DNA from: Patella vulgata
Lineage: Eukaryota; Mollusca; Gastropoda; Patellidae
DNA length: 64,000 nucleotides
Reading direction: 5' to 3'
Assembly: GCF_932274485.2 (NCBI RefSeq)
Contig: NC_065882.2
Coordinates: 12,197,390-12,261,389 of the forward strand
Shown here: positions 33,995 to 44,321 of the stretch, piece by piece
Position numbering within the stretch: position 1 is the stretch's first letter
Layout: every line of letters starts with the position of its first letter
Program-made: the position numbers and the translations under genes
Notes under the pieces: model-generated
The model's input: only the letters and a program-made list of their open reading frames with translations
What the model was told of the DNA's origin: nothing
Databases searched by the model: none

Positions 33995-34419
33995 ATAGAC
34001 ATACAGCCTAAGTTTAATATGATGTAAGTAGCAGACTCAACAGATATAGTAATTTCAACAGTAAGCAACATGTGACAAATTCAGACGGCTGTGTCTGGCA
34101 CAATCCATCGGGGGCCTGTCATTTTGTTGAAGTGACAGACTTGTGATTTCAAGGATCGTTCCAGTCCTTCACGTTTAAGGGGAGCTTTTGCTCCTGCTCC
34201 TCTCGACACACGTCTGCTTTCCTTCGAAGGAGTCATTTAAAGACTCCTGCAAATTAGCTAAATCGCTCTCCTAAATATTGAGATTAATAAACTACTTTCA
34301 GTTTTTTGTTTACTTTTAAACTGTATATATTCAAGGTATCAGGAGCTTTTTATGGCTCCTGTACAATTTTATAAACATGAAGGACTGTCGTTCTCACGGC
34401 CTAATCTAAGCTAATATAT

Positions 34420-34680
34420 CGTCAGATTGATTATTTAACATTTAATTGAGGAAATCAAATTAAAATACCAAAGCTAGATAATCTCTTGGCTTGGATTCAA
34501 TTGGATTTAAAACAGGCCCATCAGTTGGGTTCACAGGAAATATATATGGAGGCATAGATCGATGAAAAATTTTCATTTCGTCATATTTTTGTAAATACTG
34601 AACGGAACTGTTTCCTATTAGAGATCCGACTTTCACAATATTGCAGTTTTCAAAGGATTCTATAGCACAATATAAGATCA
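34420..34680 (+). repeat. Repeat family J, copy with empty hAT site
   Basis: Contains AAATACTGAACGGAACTGTT where the 10.9 kb copy carries the hAT-like insertion after AAATACTGAATGGAACT. Confidence 0.68.
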
Positions 34681-35960
34681 GGCATCTACGTTTACACTGC
34701 GATAAGCGTATCGTAATCGGAACAACTGTGTCGTTCTGAGAACGGTGCAGTCATGACTTCACTTCAGTGTTCCAGATTGGCATGGTTCTCATGTACGTCA
34801 CAGTTATATTTGACCCGTTTTACTCTGTAAAAAAAAATTAACCGGCGCACTTAATTTAAACAGGGTTAGTGAGTCTTTATATAACAAAAAGATTTTCTGA
34901 TTTATTATAGAAATATACCAGGTTTAAATCACTCAAAGACTTCAAAATGACATAAAGATAAATTAATATTCAGCTCATTGTCTTTTCAATGACGCACGCT
35001 TTGTCTTGGTGGAATAATTCACATCTTTCTTACAATCTCCCACTAAATAAATACCTTTGATGAAATCCTACCTAAGTCACTTTAATTATTTTGACTTTAC
35101 ACAGCTAAATTCATTCAAAAGAAACTCTTAAAACAGCTTCCTTAGTTGCCTTTTGCCAGCCTAAACCTTTGACCCGAAAAAAAAACCCAGCTTTATTGTG
35201 TCGACATTTACGTCAGGGTGTAAGTCAAATAGTTAATGAATGGGCGAGGTAAACAGCTGTGTAGTAGATCGAGTGTATAACTTTGTAAAGTTGATACTGA
35301 TTCGTCATTTGATGTATATGTGCATAAGTAAATAACGTGCTGCTGAAGGACTATAGAGTCATTTGATTTGAAAGTTTAAGCAAAATTTTCAGTGAACTGA
35401 AAACGAAATGGACAGAAATTGTGAGAGTGATTTTTAATTGAATTGACAACAAAACCCGTTAATTCTTACGTTGTTAAAGCAGCCGTGTTCCAGAATAAAT
35501 GATATCAATAGAATGGACATAACAGGGTTTTAATATTTCGTCAATACTATACTTTGATGTGAAAGTTAAATCCAGTTTAGTAGGTATATATAAGGTAAAA
35601 AGAAAATTTACTATGTTTTTATATAAAGACAATGACATTATGACAAGCTATAAGTACTTTAAAATGTTATTAAACCAGTGTTGAAATCAGTTTATGTTTG
35701 CATATACCTTTTATCTTTGTCATTGTTTACCATGAAAAAAAGTAGTGCAGCTTTGTTTGTGATAATATTTTCGGATATATTTTACACGCTGGTAGAAATT
35801 GACGAAACTGTTGCTTGTTTTAGATTTTCAGTGACAGAGTTATTGTCCTTGTTTGAAAATGATTGTAATAAAGTGAAAAGGGATGAAATGGTGTTTATTG
35901 TCTTTTCAACCCAATATTTCAGTTATTTTGAGACTAACATATGGTAATCATTGTTTCCAT
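34681..35960. other. Intron without recognised gene
   Basis: The plus-strand frame 35678-35947 has no recognisable motif. Otherwise AT-rich sequence. Confidence 0.45.
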
Positions 35961-35964
35961 GGTT

Positions 35965-36135
35965 ACGTTTGCAATGCAAGGTAGACAGACTTTGCTCGGA
36001 GAGTGGCATTTCTGCCTTTTTCTCCACGATTTTTGCCTGTCAAAATGGGTTGACATCGAGCTTTTGTCCCATCCGATATAGACACACTCTCCTTGATTCA
36101 AACCCAAAGACATTCTAGTTGAGAGTCACAGGTGA
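35965..36135 (-). mobile_element. Very diverged SINE B-like remnant
   Basis: CGGAGAGTGGCATTTCTGCC and TTGTCCCATCCGATATAG keep SINE B order in reverse. Confidence 0.4.
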
Positions 36136-36145
36136 GCCAGGGACT

Positions 36146-36441
36146 TTGTGGGTTAAAGGGGGGTTGGATGGCTGAATGGTTAGCGTGCGCGCTGTATCAT
36201 AAAGTCTATCATTGAGTCGACTGGCGTGGTTTCGAATCCCCGGTTGTACATGACAAGGAGTAGGGTTGCCTGTCCAACCTTGTGGGTTTTCTCCGGGTCC
36301 TCCTGTTTCCTTCCACTGCTAAAGACCCCTATGTGCAAGCGAATTATTGAAATAAAATTAAACCATATGTTAGTCCCGAAATGACCTAGTTGTGTCAAGT
36401 GGACGTTAAACCCCATTTCTCTCTCTCTCTTGTGGGTTAAA
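36146..36441 (+). mobile_element. SINE A with 12 bp target duplication
   Basis: TTGTGGGTTAAA at 36146-36157 and 36430-36441. Complete. Confidence 0.94.
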
Positions 36442-36917
36442 AAGTTAGTCTCCAACTCCAACTGGCAACTGGATGTTGGTATTTCTTTGAAAACATATCA
36501 CAGTCTACAGAGGTTCAGATAATTGCTTGGGACTAAAATAACGGGTTCTAAGATTCTTCCACACAGAATTAACCAGTTTTATTTTACTAAAACATATCTG
36601 TTTCTTTCGTTTGTTTGCTGAAATTATCGGACCAGCTTCCATAATACCTTCACTACAAACAAAATGGCTAGCTTCCACAATACCAACAGTCAGTGGGCAT
36701 TTGTTATGTTGGTGACTAGAAAAAGTTAAAATTTCATTCACATTTTGATATCAAAACATAATTTGCATTTTTAGTACATGTAAATGACATGTTAGCCCAA
36801 GGATACATTTATGTATTTAAATTACAACAGTTTAACGTCATGGATGTACGTCATATATGACACCTAAAGCCATAAACAATCAACACTAAGACTTATTTCA
36901 TTTGTGTTTTATCGTTT

Positions 36918-37130
36918 AAATGAAATGAAATAGGGTTTAACGTCCTACTCTTCTGCGCCAACTAGGCTAATGAAGACGGACAGACTCCATACAATGTGCT
37001 ATGAGGAAAATTTTTGCCCAAACAGCGGCACTACCCAAGGGCTCTTTTATGTGCATGCCAGTGTGTACATCAAACCGCATTTTCTCGCCCCATCCGAGCA
37101 ACTATACGTTGTCCCTTGCCAGGATGTTTT
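36918..37130 (-). mobile_element. SINE B, partial
   Basis: 3' end AAATGAAATAGGGTTTAACG through GTGCATGCCAGTGTGTACAT to CTATACGTTGTCCCTTGCC, head missing. Another 3' scrap lies at 37203-37240. Confidence 0.82.
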
Positions 37131-37439
37131 ATTACAATGGGACGATTTAATTTGGTATGCATACAAATATTACTTTTGAGTCAGCAACAGAATAAATGTG
37201 TGAATGAAATTGGGGTTTAATGTCCATACTTTACTGCACGTTTAGCAACAGAAGAACTGACTCAGTCACTTGGTTTCAATATTATTGTAAGAGGAGTTCA
37301 GTAGGTATACCAGTGCAATCATGTAAATATGTGTCTTTTAATTGTGACTCTTACTGCACCTGAACATGCAGATTTCCTTGTTACAATAATACATGGATAA
37401 TAATAATAATACTTTATTACACAACTGCATGTTAAATAG

Positions 37440-37965
37440 ACAAAGTATTTTCTGTAAGGTTAATGCTCAGAGAGGGACGCTATAGCCTGTCCACAGACTA
37501 TTGTTGTTTTTTACTCTTGCACCTCTGATGAGAGGAATCCATGCTGGAGATCCAGAGGAACTTAATCCACAAGTATTTTCTGTACCAACCAGGCTAATGC
37601 ACAGAGAGGGATGCTACGGTGTGTCCACAGACTATTGTTGTTTTTTACTCTTGCACCTCTGGCAAGAGGAATCTATTCTGGAGATCCAGACAACCACAGG
37701 CTATTGTTGTTTTCTCCTGCACCTCTGAAAAGGAGAATCCATGCTGGAGATCCAGAGGAACTTAAATTATAAGACAAGTATTTTCTGTAAGGCTAATGCT
37801 CAGAGAGAGATGCTATAGCTTGTCCACAGATTATTGTTTTTTTTCTCCTGCACCACTGACAAGGGGAATCCACACTGAACATCCAGAGGAACTTTGGGGA
37901 TGAACTTGAGACATCCTGGTAAGTGAGCCCGAGAAGAACTCACTCAGCCGCAGTGGCTTCCAATT
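37440..37965 (-). repeat. SINE-derived tandem array, 4 units of about 115-130 bp
   Basis: AAGTATTTTCTGTAAGG, CTAATGCTCAGAGAGGGATG, CTATTGTTG, CTCTTGCACCTCTGA and GGAATCCATGCTGGAGATCC recur. The last unit runs into GTGAGCC then CTCACTCAGCCGCAGTGGC, a tRNA-like SINE head in reverse. The unit appears to be a SINE B-type body plus a linker. Confidence 0.78.
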
Positions 37966-38045
37966 ATGGTAAAGGAACAATACAAATACATCGGCAATAT
38001 CATAAAACAAAATTTACATAAATATCAAACATGTCACGATGTTCT

Positions 38046-38395
38046 GTATGAATAACTAGATATTTTGAAGTTAAAGGGGAAGTGTCATTAACTATATGCT
38101 CATATTTAAAATCCAGGTGTTGATATACCGACTTTAAAAGTTGACCAATTTGTCTCCAATTTTACATATAATCAGTTTTTAAATGTCCTTAATGTAACTG
38201 GAAAGTTTAATCATAGCAAATTGAATAGCTAGACATCTTGACATTAAAGAGGAACTGTCATTAACTATGCCCATTATTATTACACTATAATTATCAAAAA
38301 TCCAGGTGTTGATTGATATACCTACTTGTCTCTAATTTTGCATATAGTCAGTTTTTAACGTCCTTAATGTAACTGGAAAGTTGAATCAATATTTT
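38046..38395. repeat. About 175 bp tandem duplication
   Basis: GAATARCTAGAYATYTTGA, GTCATTAACTAT, AATCCAGGTGTTGAT, CAGTTTTTAA(A/C)GTCCTTAAT and GTAACTGGAAAGTT occur twice in order. Confidence 0.85.
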
Positions 38396-38600
38396 ATCAA
38401 GTGCTAATGCCACGACCGCAAGCCCTAGGTGATCGGGCAGATAGAGCTGAAAGCACCACACTCTAGGCCACCTATAGGCCATCCCAACCTCTGTAAAGTC
38501 ACCAATGTGCAGGTTATTTAAGAAAAGGGGCCACAGGATAGTGAATTGTCTACGATATCACCATTGGTGGAAGTGGACGTAAAACTCCAGGAAGGAACAA
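38396..38600 (+). mobile_element. Third SINE-like family (H) with inverted 5' half
   Basis: 38400-38495, read in reverse, gives GGATGGCCTATAGGTGGCCT, AGAGTGTGGTGCTTTCAGC and CGATCACCTAGGGC, matching the head at 60395. 38550-38598 in forward orientation gives TGTCTACGATATCACCATTG and GTGGAAGTGGACGTAAAACTCC-like sequence, matching the end at 60580-60620. Head and tail are in opposite orientation in this copy. Confidence 0.6.
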
Positions 38601-38908
38601 ACGAAAGGATATAGCACTTCTATCTTAAACTAGAATTTAACCTTTAATTTGGCAATGTTGGGCCTTTAAAACACATTGTCTTGTAAAGTTTCAAAAGGTC
38701 ATCAGTTTGTGTCATCAGGTCTTTACATGGGTTGTTTTTTGATCACAGGAACATAAAACATGGTTTATATCACATCATATATTTAATTTTTGTCATGTAC
38801 CAGGATAAAACTGGAGAAGGGTGTGAAACTCTCACTTTTTGATTTGATTATGTACTCCTTATGTTTTTGTTTAACCTTAAACAACAATCTGTGTCCAGTG
38901 GAAGTTAA

Positions 38909-39212
38909 CACTGTAACTCAGGTATCATTTAATCTTGTGTATCTAGCATTAATTTCTTTCTCATTCGTTTAATATCAAATTCTTGTTTAAGAATTTGTAA
39001 AAATCGTTTAATATCATCAAAAATTTGTTGTTGTGTCCAGTTAAAAGCTTACCATTCAATTTTGATAATGAGTGTCCAAATTACAAGCTTTTAATTTTTG
39101 GATCACTTTTATAAAAAAAACTAAAAAAACAATTGATTATTGATGTATAATTTTTGAATAGTGGTCAGGAAATTAAAAACTTGTAAATTGGATACTCAAT
39201 ATCAAAATTCAT
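38909..39212. mobile_element. CACTA-like palindromic MITE, truncated copy
   Basis: Starts CACTGTAACTCAGGTATCAT after TAA. Left arm and part of the right arm (GAAATTAAAAACTTGTAAAT, TGGATACTCAATATCAAAAT) are present. The outer right arm is lost. Confidence 0.78.
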
Positions 39213-39344
39213 CTCTCTAGATCACTGAATAGTGATATTAATTTTAATGTCTTTTTCAAATTTTTTTTAAAAATGCATAATTTATCTAGCTCTTCTATAT
39301 GTATCACCTGCCACCCCCCCCACCCCCACCGACACTTGGTGATC

Positions 39345-39360
39345 TCTCTCTCTCTCTCTC
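39345..39360. repeat. (CT)n microsatellite
   Basis: A short CT run next to CACCCCCACCGAC, without a SINE A body. Confidence 0.6.
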
Positions 39361-39629
39361 CTAAAAATGAGGGAATATCGTGTGGAAGAAACAATAAACC
39401 ACATTTAATTCCATTAAATCTTGATTGAGAAAGTTTAGAATGATGGATGTATTATACTGATAAATAGATTTAATCGGGTTTCTGAAATATTATATTTTAT
39501 ATAGATTAGATTTAAAGGTCACCTTATCTATTTCTTTATGAATTGTTTTTGTTTACTGGTGGTTATATTTATACACCCACGTTTAAAGTGAACATATATT
39601 ATTGTCACCTGTTGTTCATACTACGCTTT

Positions 39630-39735
39630 TGGCAAGGAACAGTGTCTGGTCTTTTGGATGGGACAGAAAAACTGAGGTCATATGTTCACCTTGGCCTGCT
39701 CGTAAAAGAAACTTTGACAGTTCAAATTCAATTCA
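39630..39735 (+). mobile_element. SINE B fragment
   Basis: GGCAAGGAACAGTGTCTGGT, then GGATGGGACAGAAAAACTGA and TGACAGTTCAAATTC. Ends missing. Confidence 0.7.
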
Positions 39736-39932
39736 TTCATTTATTTCTTGTGAATGCTGCAAAGGTCAGAATTCTTCAATGATTTTTTTTTTCAGATTTG
39801 TTCATATATCAACTGACAAAATAACTTTAAAAAGTTTTTCACTTGATTTATATATGTCCATATTTCAGTGTGTACACAATAATTAATAGAATACAATATC
39901 AAAAAAACATTGTTATCATAACTTCCTATGAT

Positions 39933-40026
39933 GTCGTAACTGACTGGTTAGTGCGTGCGTATTGTATCATTAGGTCTGTCATTGAGTCAACTTGCATGGT
40001 TTCGATTCCCCGGTTGTATGTGACAA
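39933..40026 (+). mobile_element. SINE A head only
   Basis: TGACTGGTTAGTGCGTGCG to GTTTCGATTCCCCGGTTGTA, then stops at TGTGACAA. The body is deleted. Confidence 0.8.
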
Positions 40027-40035
40027 TAATTAGCT

Positions 40036-40270
40036 TTTGAATGTGATAGAGGATACAGTATTTGATGGATTCTTTTCAAATTTGGTATGAAGCATTGCGG
40101 CCATGAACCCTATTGATTTTCAGCACTCCGGAGTTATCCCCGCAGTTATGATAGAGGCTGTAGATTTTAACATGTTTTTCAAATTTGGTGTGAAGCATTC
40201 TGATCATGGGAAGATAAACATTCTTGTGCAGGTCAGAGTTCTTCAACGATTTTGTTTTCAAATTTGAATG
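40036..40270. repeat. Two diverged 100 bp repeats just upstream of the SGK3 exon
   Basis: TTCAAATTTGGTATGAAGCA, then GGCCATGAACC / GATCATGGGAA recur about 105 bp apart. CAGAGTTCTTCAACGATTTT also recurs from 39767. Confidence 0.65.
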
Positions 40271-40350
40271 AACAAATTAACCCTAAACATCTTCTCAATT
40301 TATTTTTTGATTTGAAGTTTTTATATATGGGTTTTTTTGTTTTTTTTCAG

Positions 40351-40496
40351 ATAAAGAAAATTCATCCGGAAGCAAATCTAAGATTACCAGGAAAGAAAAT
40401 ATTTGGAAATCTTGATCCAGAATTCATACAACAGAGACGAGAAGGACTGGACGATTTTATACAAAAACTTATCACAAATCCAAAATTATCACAAAA
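40351..40496 (+). CDS. SGK3: SGK3 orthologue, central PX-domain exon
   Basis: A 146 bp exon follows a long T-rich tract and CAG. It begins in phase 0 and ends after two bases of a codon. It reads IKKIHPEANLRLPGKKIFG, then DPEFIQQRREGL and FIQKLITNPKLSQ. These match human SGK3 positions about 61-107 with a single one-residue gap. The proline-rich PX loop and the arginine matching human Arg90 (40435-40437), both used for PtdIns3P binding, are present. The donor was chosen at GTAGGT (40497), because the split codon AA+C then gives Asn and continues as NPEVRSF, collinear with the family. The stronger-looking donor at 40501 would bring TAG (40498-40500) into frame. Upstream intron 32,787 bp; downstream intron 21,714 bp. 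Confidence 0.93.
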
Positions 40497-40506
40497 GTAG
40501 GTAAAG
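40497..40506 (+). promoter_or_regulatory. SGK3: Tandem splice donors 4 nt apart after the second SGK3 exon
   Basis: The sequence after the coding part is GTAGGTAAAG, giving two possible donors, GT at 40497 and GT at 40501. The first keeps the reading frame into the exon at 62211. The second has the better context (AG/GTAAAG) but adds GTAG and creates an in-frame TAG. Tandem GTNNGT donors are a known class. Whether both are used here cannot be seen from DNA. Confidence 0.6.
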
Positions 40507-40739
40507 TTTTATATTTCTGTGTTAAAGTCACCAATCTATTTTTCAGGGCTTGTACATCACTTAAATATACTCAGATTTTCAGTTTATCATCTCATAGTAG
40601 ATACTAAACGAAATTGAACCATAATTGGGCTGATATCCCTTTAAAAGTTTCAACTTACACTGTATTGTAGTTTACAAGGGTTTCATAATTCAGCGACTTT
40701 AGTAACTGACACATCACAATCTAAAGTGAAAGTAGTTCA

Positions 40740-41117
40740 TTAAAGGGGCATTATGGAAGATTAGATAAAGAGCTGATGGTTTTCGCTATAATTGCTAAGA
40801 AATAGATAACGTGGAGAGAATATACTGAAAATTTCAGCCAAAATTTCTGAACCAATTAAGATATTATTAGTGATTCATGGTTTGAGCTAGCCTCGATCAT
40901 CATTACTAACATTGGTCTTGATTATCCATTTTTACGTTAAATCATCCATAACAAAATGTTTTCAAATCCATTAAATATCGCAGGCTAACAATGACATCAA
41001 GAGTTAATTATGGGATTGATAAGTTAGTTAATGTCTAATTAACAATTCAGATAACATTTAATGCCTAAAGAAAGACCTGCAATAGGCAGATTTAGCTCTT
41101 GCATAATATATGTTTAA
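40740..41117 (+). mobile_element. MITE family C, copy 6
   Basis: TTAAAGGGGCATTATGGAAG to GCATAATATATGTTTAA, full length, 244 bp downstream of the second SGK3 exon. Confidence 0.88.
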
Positions 41118-41204
41118 TCCCTGCTAAGCAAATCTAGCGAAGTTGTGTTGATTTTACATATTCAGACATAAAATATATATAATATATTGTCACATGTTGG
41201 CAGT

Positions 41205-41516
41205 TGATTTATACACGATGGCTCGGTGAGTAAGATGCTGGTTCGCTAACCTGGAGGTCTCAGGTTCGCTCCTGGTGTTGGCAGAGAAAGTACTCTGAAT
41301 TTTTCAGCATGGTTTCCCCATGGATGAGACGCAAAAACAAGGTCCCTTGTACTTGTTTGCATACACATAAAATATCCCTTGTCAGCGGGAAGTCAAAATA
41401 AGAGTCTGCTCCTTCGGGCAAAATTTCCCTGAAAGAGCACTGAATGTAGTATGCCTGTCTTTATTAGCCCATTTGGTGCAAAGCAGTAAAACGATATATA
41501 AACCCCATTTCATTTC
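41205..41516 (+). mobile_element. SINE B, diverged but nearly complete
   Basis: Head GATGGCTCGGTGAGTAAGAT and AGGTTCGCTCCTGG, body GCATACACATAAAATATCCC, tail ATAAACCCCATTTCATTTC. Confidence 0.88.
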
Positions 41517-41644
41517 ACTTATTTATTGTTTCCTGTGAAATATGGGACAATCTTTTTTTTACAGTCTTCTGTTCATTTAGTAAATTTATGAAACTCTAAA
41601 TAAAATCTTGTACGCTAAATGTTCACTAAGCCACATGACAACAA

Positions 41645-41716
41645 AGTTTAAAACTATTAAAAAATAACAGTAGGACGTTAAAACCCCCATTTCATTTCAG
41701 TTAAAACTATAAAAGA
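41645..41716 (+). mobile_element. Ultra-short SINE B insertion (about 36 bp)
   Basis: AATAACAGTAGGACGTTAAA plus ACCCCCATTTCATTTC is bracketed by AGTTTAAAACTATTAAAA (41645-41662) and AGTTAAAACTATAAAAGA (41699-41716), a slightly decayed target duplication. Confidence 0.8.
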
Positions 41717-41924
41717 GGAATGCAAAATTATAGCTGAAAATAAAACTCCCACATGCTGATATTTCCTTATATGTACATATGAATTAAAGTAATTCTTCAT
41801 AAATTATAAATAGACAAAGCAAGCTGTCATTGAAGGAGTTGCTGGGGAGTCATAGTTCTTGACGAATCCAAAATTAGCTCACAAAATGTCTCACCACATC
41901 CGCCCTGTCGGTTTTTATAATCAT

Positions 41925-42350
41925 GCAGTGTGTGGTTTGTTTCACAAGTAATACTGTATTAATATTTCTGCATTGCCATACCAAATTTAGAAAATGAAAT
42001 GGGGTTTACCATCCTATTGTTCTGCTCCAACTGGGCTAATGAAGACGGGCATATATCATACAGTGTGCTATGCAGTGTGTGGTTTGTTTCACAAGTAATT
42101 GTATTGTATTAATAATATCTGCATTGCCTTACCATATTTAGAAAATGAAATGAAATGAAATGCTCCAACTGGGCTAATGAAGACGGGCATACGCCATACA
42201 GTGTGCAATGCCCTACTCTTACATGTATATCGAATTCCATCTGCCAATGGATCTTTTACGTGCAAGCCAAAGTGAGCACGTGGACCTTGATTTTCCGTCC
42301 CATCTGAGTGACTAGACAGCTGTCCTTGTCAGGCCCTCCGTCCACCAAAT
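41925..42350 (-). repeat. Tandemly duplicated SINE B 3' end plus flank
   Basis: GCAGTGTGTGGTTTGTTTCA, CTGCATTGCC, ACCA(A/T)ATTTAGAAAATGAA and SINE B 3' end lie at 41925-42069 and again from 42071. The second SINE B extends further (to 42345). A third SINE B 3' end follows at 42549-42640 after a similar ATTTAGAGAAAATGG flank. Confidence 0.8.
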
Positions 42351-42522
42351 GCCTGTCCATCGTGGGTTTTCTCCGGGTCCTCTGGTTTCCTCCAACTGCT
42401 AAAGACCCCTACACGCAAGTGAATTATTGAAATAAAATTGAACCATATGTTAGTCCCGAAATGACCTAGTTTGTGTCGAGTGGACGTTAAATGCCATTTC
42501 TCTCTCTCTCTCTCCACCAAAT
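42341..42522 (+). mobile_element. SINE A, 5'-truncated, 10 bp target duplication, inside SINE B
   Basis: TCCACCAAAT at 42341-42350 and 42513-42522. The copy begins within the central block (GTGGGTTTTCTCC) and keeps the (CT)n tail. Confidence 0.92.
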
Positions 42523-42548
42523 TTAGAGAAAATGGTATAAAGAAAATA

Positions 42549-42640
42549 AAATGAAATGGGGTTTAACTTCCTCTTTTTCTGCACCAACCGGGCTAATGAA
42601 GACGGGCATCTGCCATGTAGTCTACTCTTTGATAAATTTG
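42549..42640 (-). mobile_element. SINE B 3' fragment
   Basis: AAATGAAATGGGGTTTAACT to GCTAATGAAGACGGGCATCT. Confidence 0.8.
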
Positions 42641-42659
42641 AACTGTCAACTCTCTGTTC

Positions 42660-43370
42660 ATGATTTTATTGTGTTCAACCTCTAATATCTAGGGCAGACG
42701 GGCACACTTTTTCACCCAATCACACCAATTTTTAAAACCCACTGGAAAAAATCGCCTATCTGTGCCCTTTCACAGGGACAACGATTCTGCTCTGTGAACC
42801 AATTCGCCCGATCGATCGCCTGTATCTGGCATGTTAAATATTTTCGGCCAAAAATTTTACGCCGGTGATTGATTCGCTGAAACATCCCCTTTGCCGGTCC
42901 ATGTCCAATGTATATTGTCAAGCAAACCATTTTTATAAGCCAATCGAAGACATTATTGATATCTCATCTCAAAATGGCTTCCACATAAGTCGCATGATCA
43001 ACGTTAAAAAAAATCCCTGTCGTATTTCAATCAGCGTGATCAGACGAAAAAATATGCGTCTGCACTAATCTTTAATGCCATCTGAAGGTTTATAATATGA
43101 ATGACAAGTTCAAAACAAGGTCAAACAATAAAATTTTATCAAGAAGAAAAAATACATACATGATATATTTATAAATAAAAAATCTTTAAGATTTATTGTG
43201 GTTTTAGAAAACAATGGGTGGTTTCTGATTTATAGCCGACATCCTGGACTGTTTAACATGATTATAACCTCAGCTCATTTTTATTTGACATATTAAAAGT
43301 TCATTCAAAAACTTGGACCAAACAAATAATCAGTTCTGTTTTACTGCTGAATCATGCTGTATAATTACTA
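42660..43370. other. Intron without recognised gene
   Basis: The frame at 42712-42930 (minus) lies in a somewhat GC-richer stretch. I recognise no protein family, and it may be part of a repeat not otherwise represented here. Confidence 0.4.
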
Positions 43371-43465
43371 GTTTTTCTGCGTTCAACCATTTTGAAGTGA
43401 CAATATGGTATGAAATGGTACTTGTATATTGTTGGGATAAATATGAGAAAAACTAACTATGTAAG

Positions 43466-44321
43466 TATCACTGTACTTCAGGTATCATTTAATCTTGAGT
43501 ATTTAGCATTAATTTCTTTCACATTCATTCAATATCAAATCTTTGTTTAAAAATTCATAAAAATCACCCAAAATCATCTAATTTGTACTTGTGTCCAGTT
43601 TAAAGCTGACCATTCAAATTTGATAATGAGTGTCCAATTTACAAGTATTTAATTTCTTGATCACTGTTAAAAAATAAACAACCCAATTCAAGCAATTGAT
43701 TACTGATGTATAATGATTCATTTTTGAACAGTGGTTAGGAAATTAAATACTTGTAAATTGGACACTCATTATCAAAATTAATCAGCCAGCTTTACACTGG
43801 ACACAAGTACAAATTAGATGATTTTAAATGATTTTTACAAATTTTTAAACAAAAATTTGATATTAAACAAATGTGAAAGAAATTTGTGCTAGATACACAA
43901 CATGAATGATACCCAGGATACAGAAACGAAATGAAATGAAATGAAATGGGGTTTAACGTCCTACTGTTCTGCTCCTATACTGGGCTAATGAAGACGGGCA
44001 TACGCCATACAGTGTGCTATGAGGGAAATTTTGCCCGGGCAGCGGCACTATCGCCTACTCTTATATCCAATTCCAACTGCCAAGGGATCTTTTACGTGCA
44101 TTCCAATGTTTACACGGGACCTCGGTTTTTTGTCTCATCCGAAGGACTAGACAGCTGTCCTTGTCAGGCCCTCCGTCCTGCATCACTGACAAGGGGAAAC
44201 CACGTCAGAAAATCGGGATGAACTTTCTCGGCCAATGCAGGGATCGAACACCCGACCTCCAGGCTAGCGAGCCAGCGCCTTACCCACCTAGCCACCGTGG
44301 CTCCCCCAGGATACAGTGTAT
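43466..44321. mobile_element. CACTA-like palindromic MITE with 3 bp target duplication
   Basis: Element 43469-44318 including a SINE B guest. Ends CACTGTACTTCAGGTATC and the complement of CACTGTATCCTGGGTATC. Arms of about 220 bp are inverted copies (for example GAGTGTCCAATTTACAAGTA and TACTTGTAAATTGGACACTC). TAT flanks both sides, and neighbouring array units show the empty site GTAAGTATTCTCT. CACTR termini with 3 bp duplications are the signature of the CACTA/EnSpm superfamily. Non-coding. Confidence 0.85.
43912..44316 (-). mobile_element. SINE B (complete) nested in the end of the CACTA-like element
   Basis: CCCAGGATACAG at 43912-43923 and 44305-44316, exact. The body 43924-44304 is one of the best preserved SINE B copies, with tRNA-like head and four ATTTC units. 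Confidence 0.95.

Noticed and set aside
34078-34145. A further hAT-like copy (GTGTCTGGCACAATCC, GGGGCCTGTCATTTTG)
   Set aside because: Only scattered words match; ends and most of the interior are absent.
40252-40500. The 82-codon frame ending at TAG 40500 as a complete small gene
   Set aside because: Only 40351-40496 matches SGK3; the upstream part is intron and the TAG follows the productive donor.
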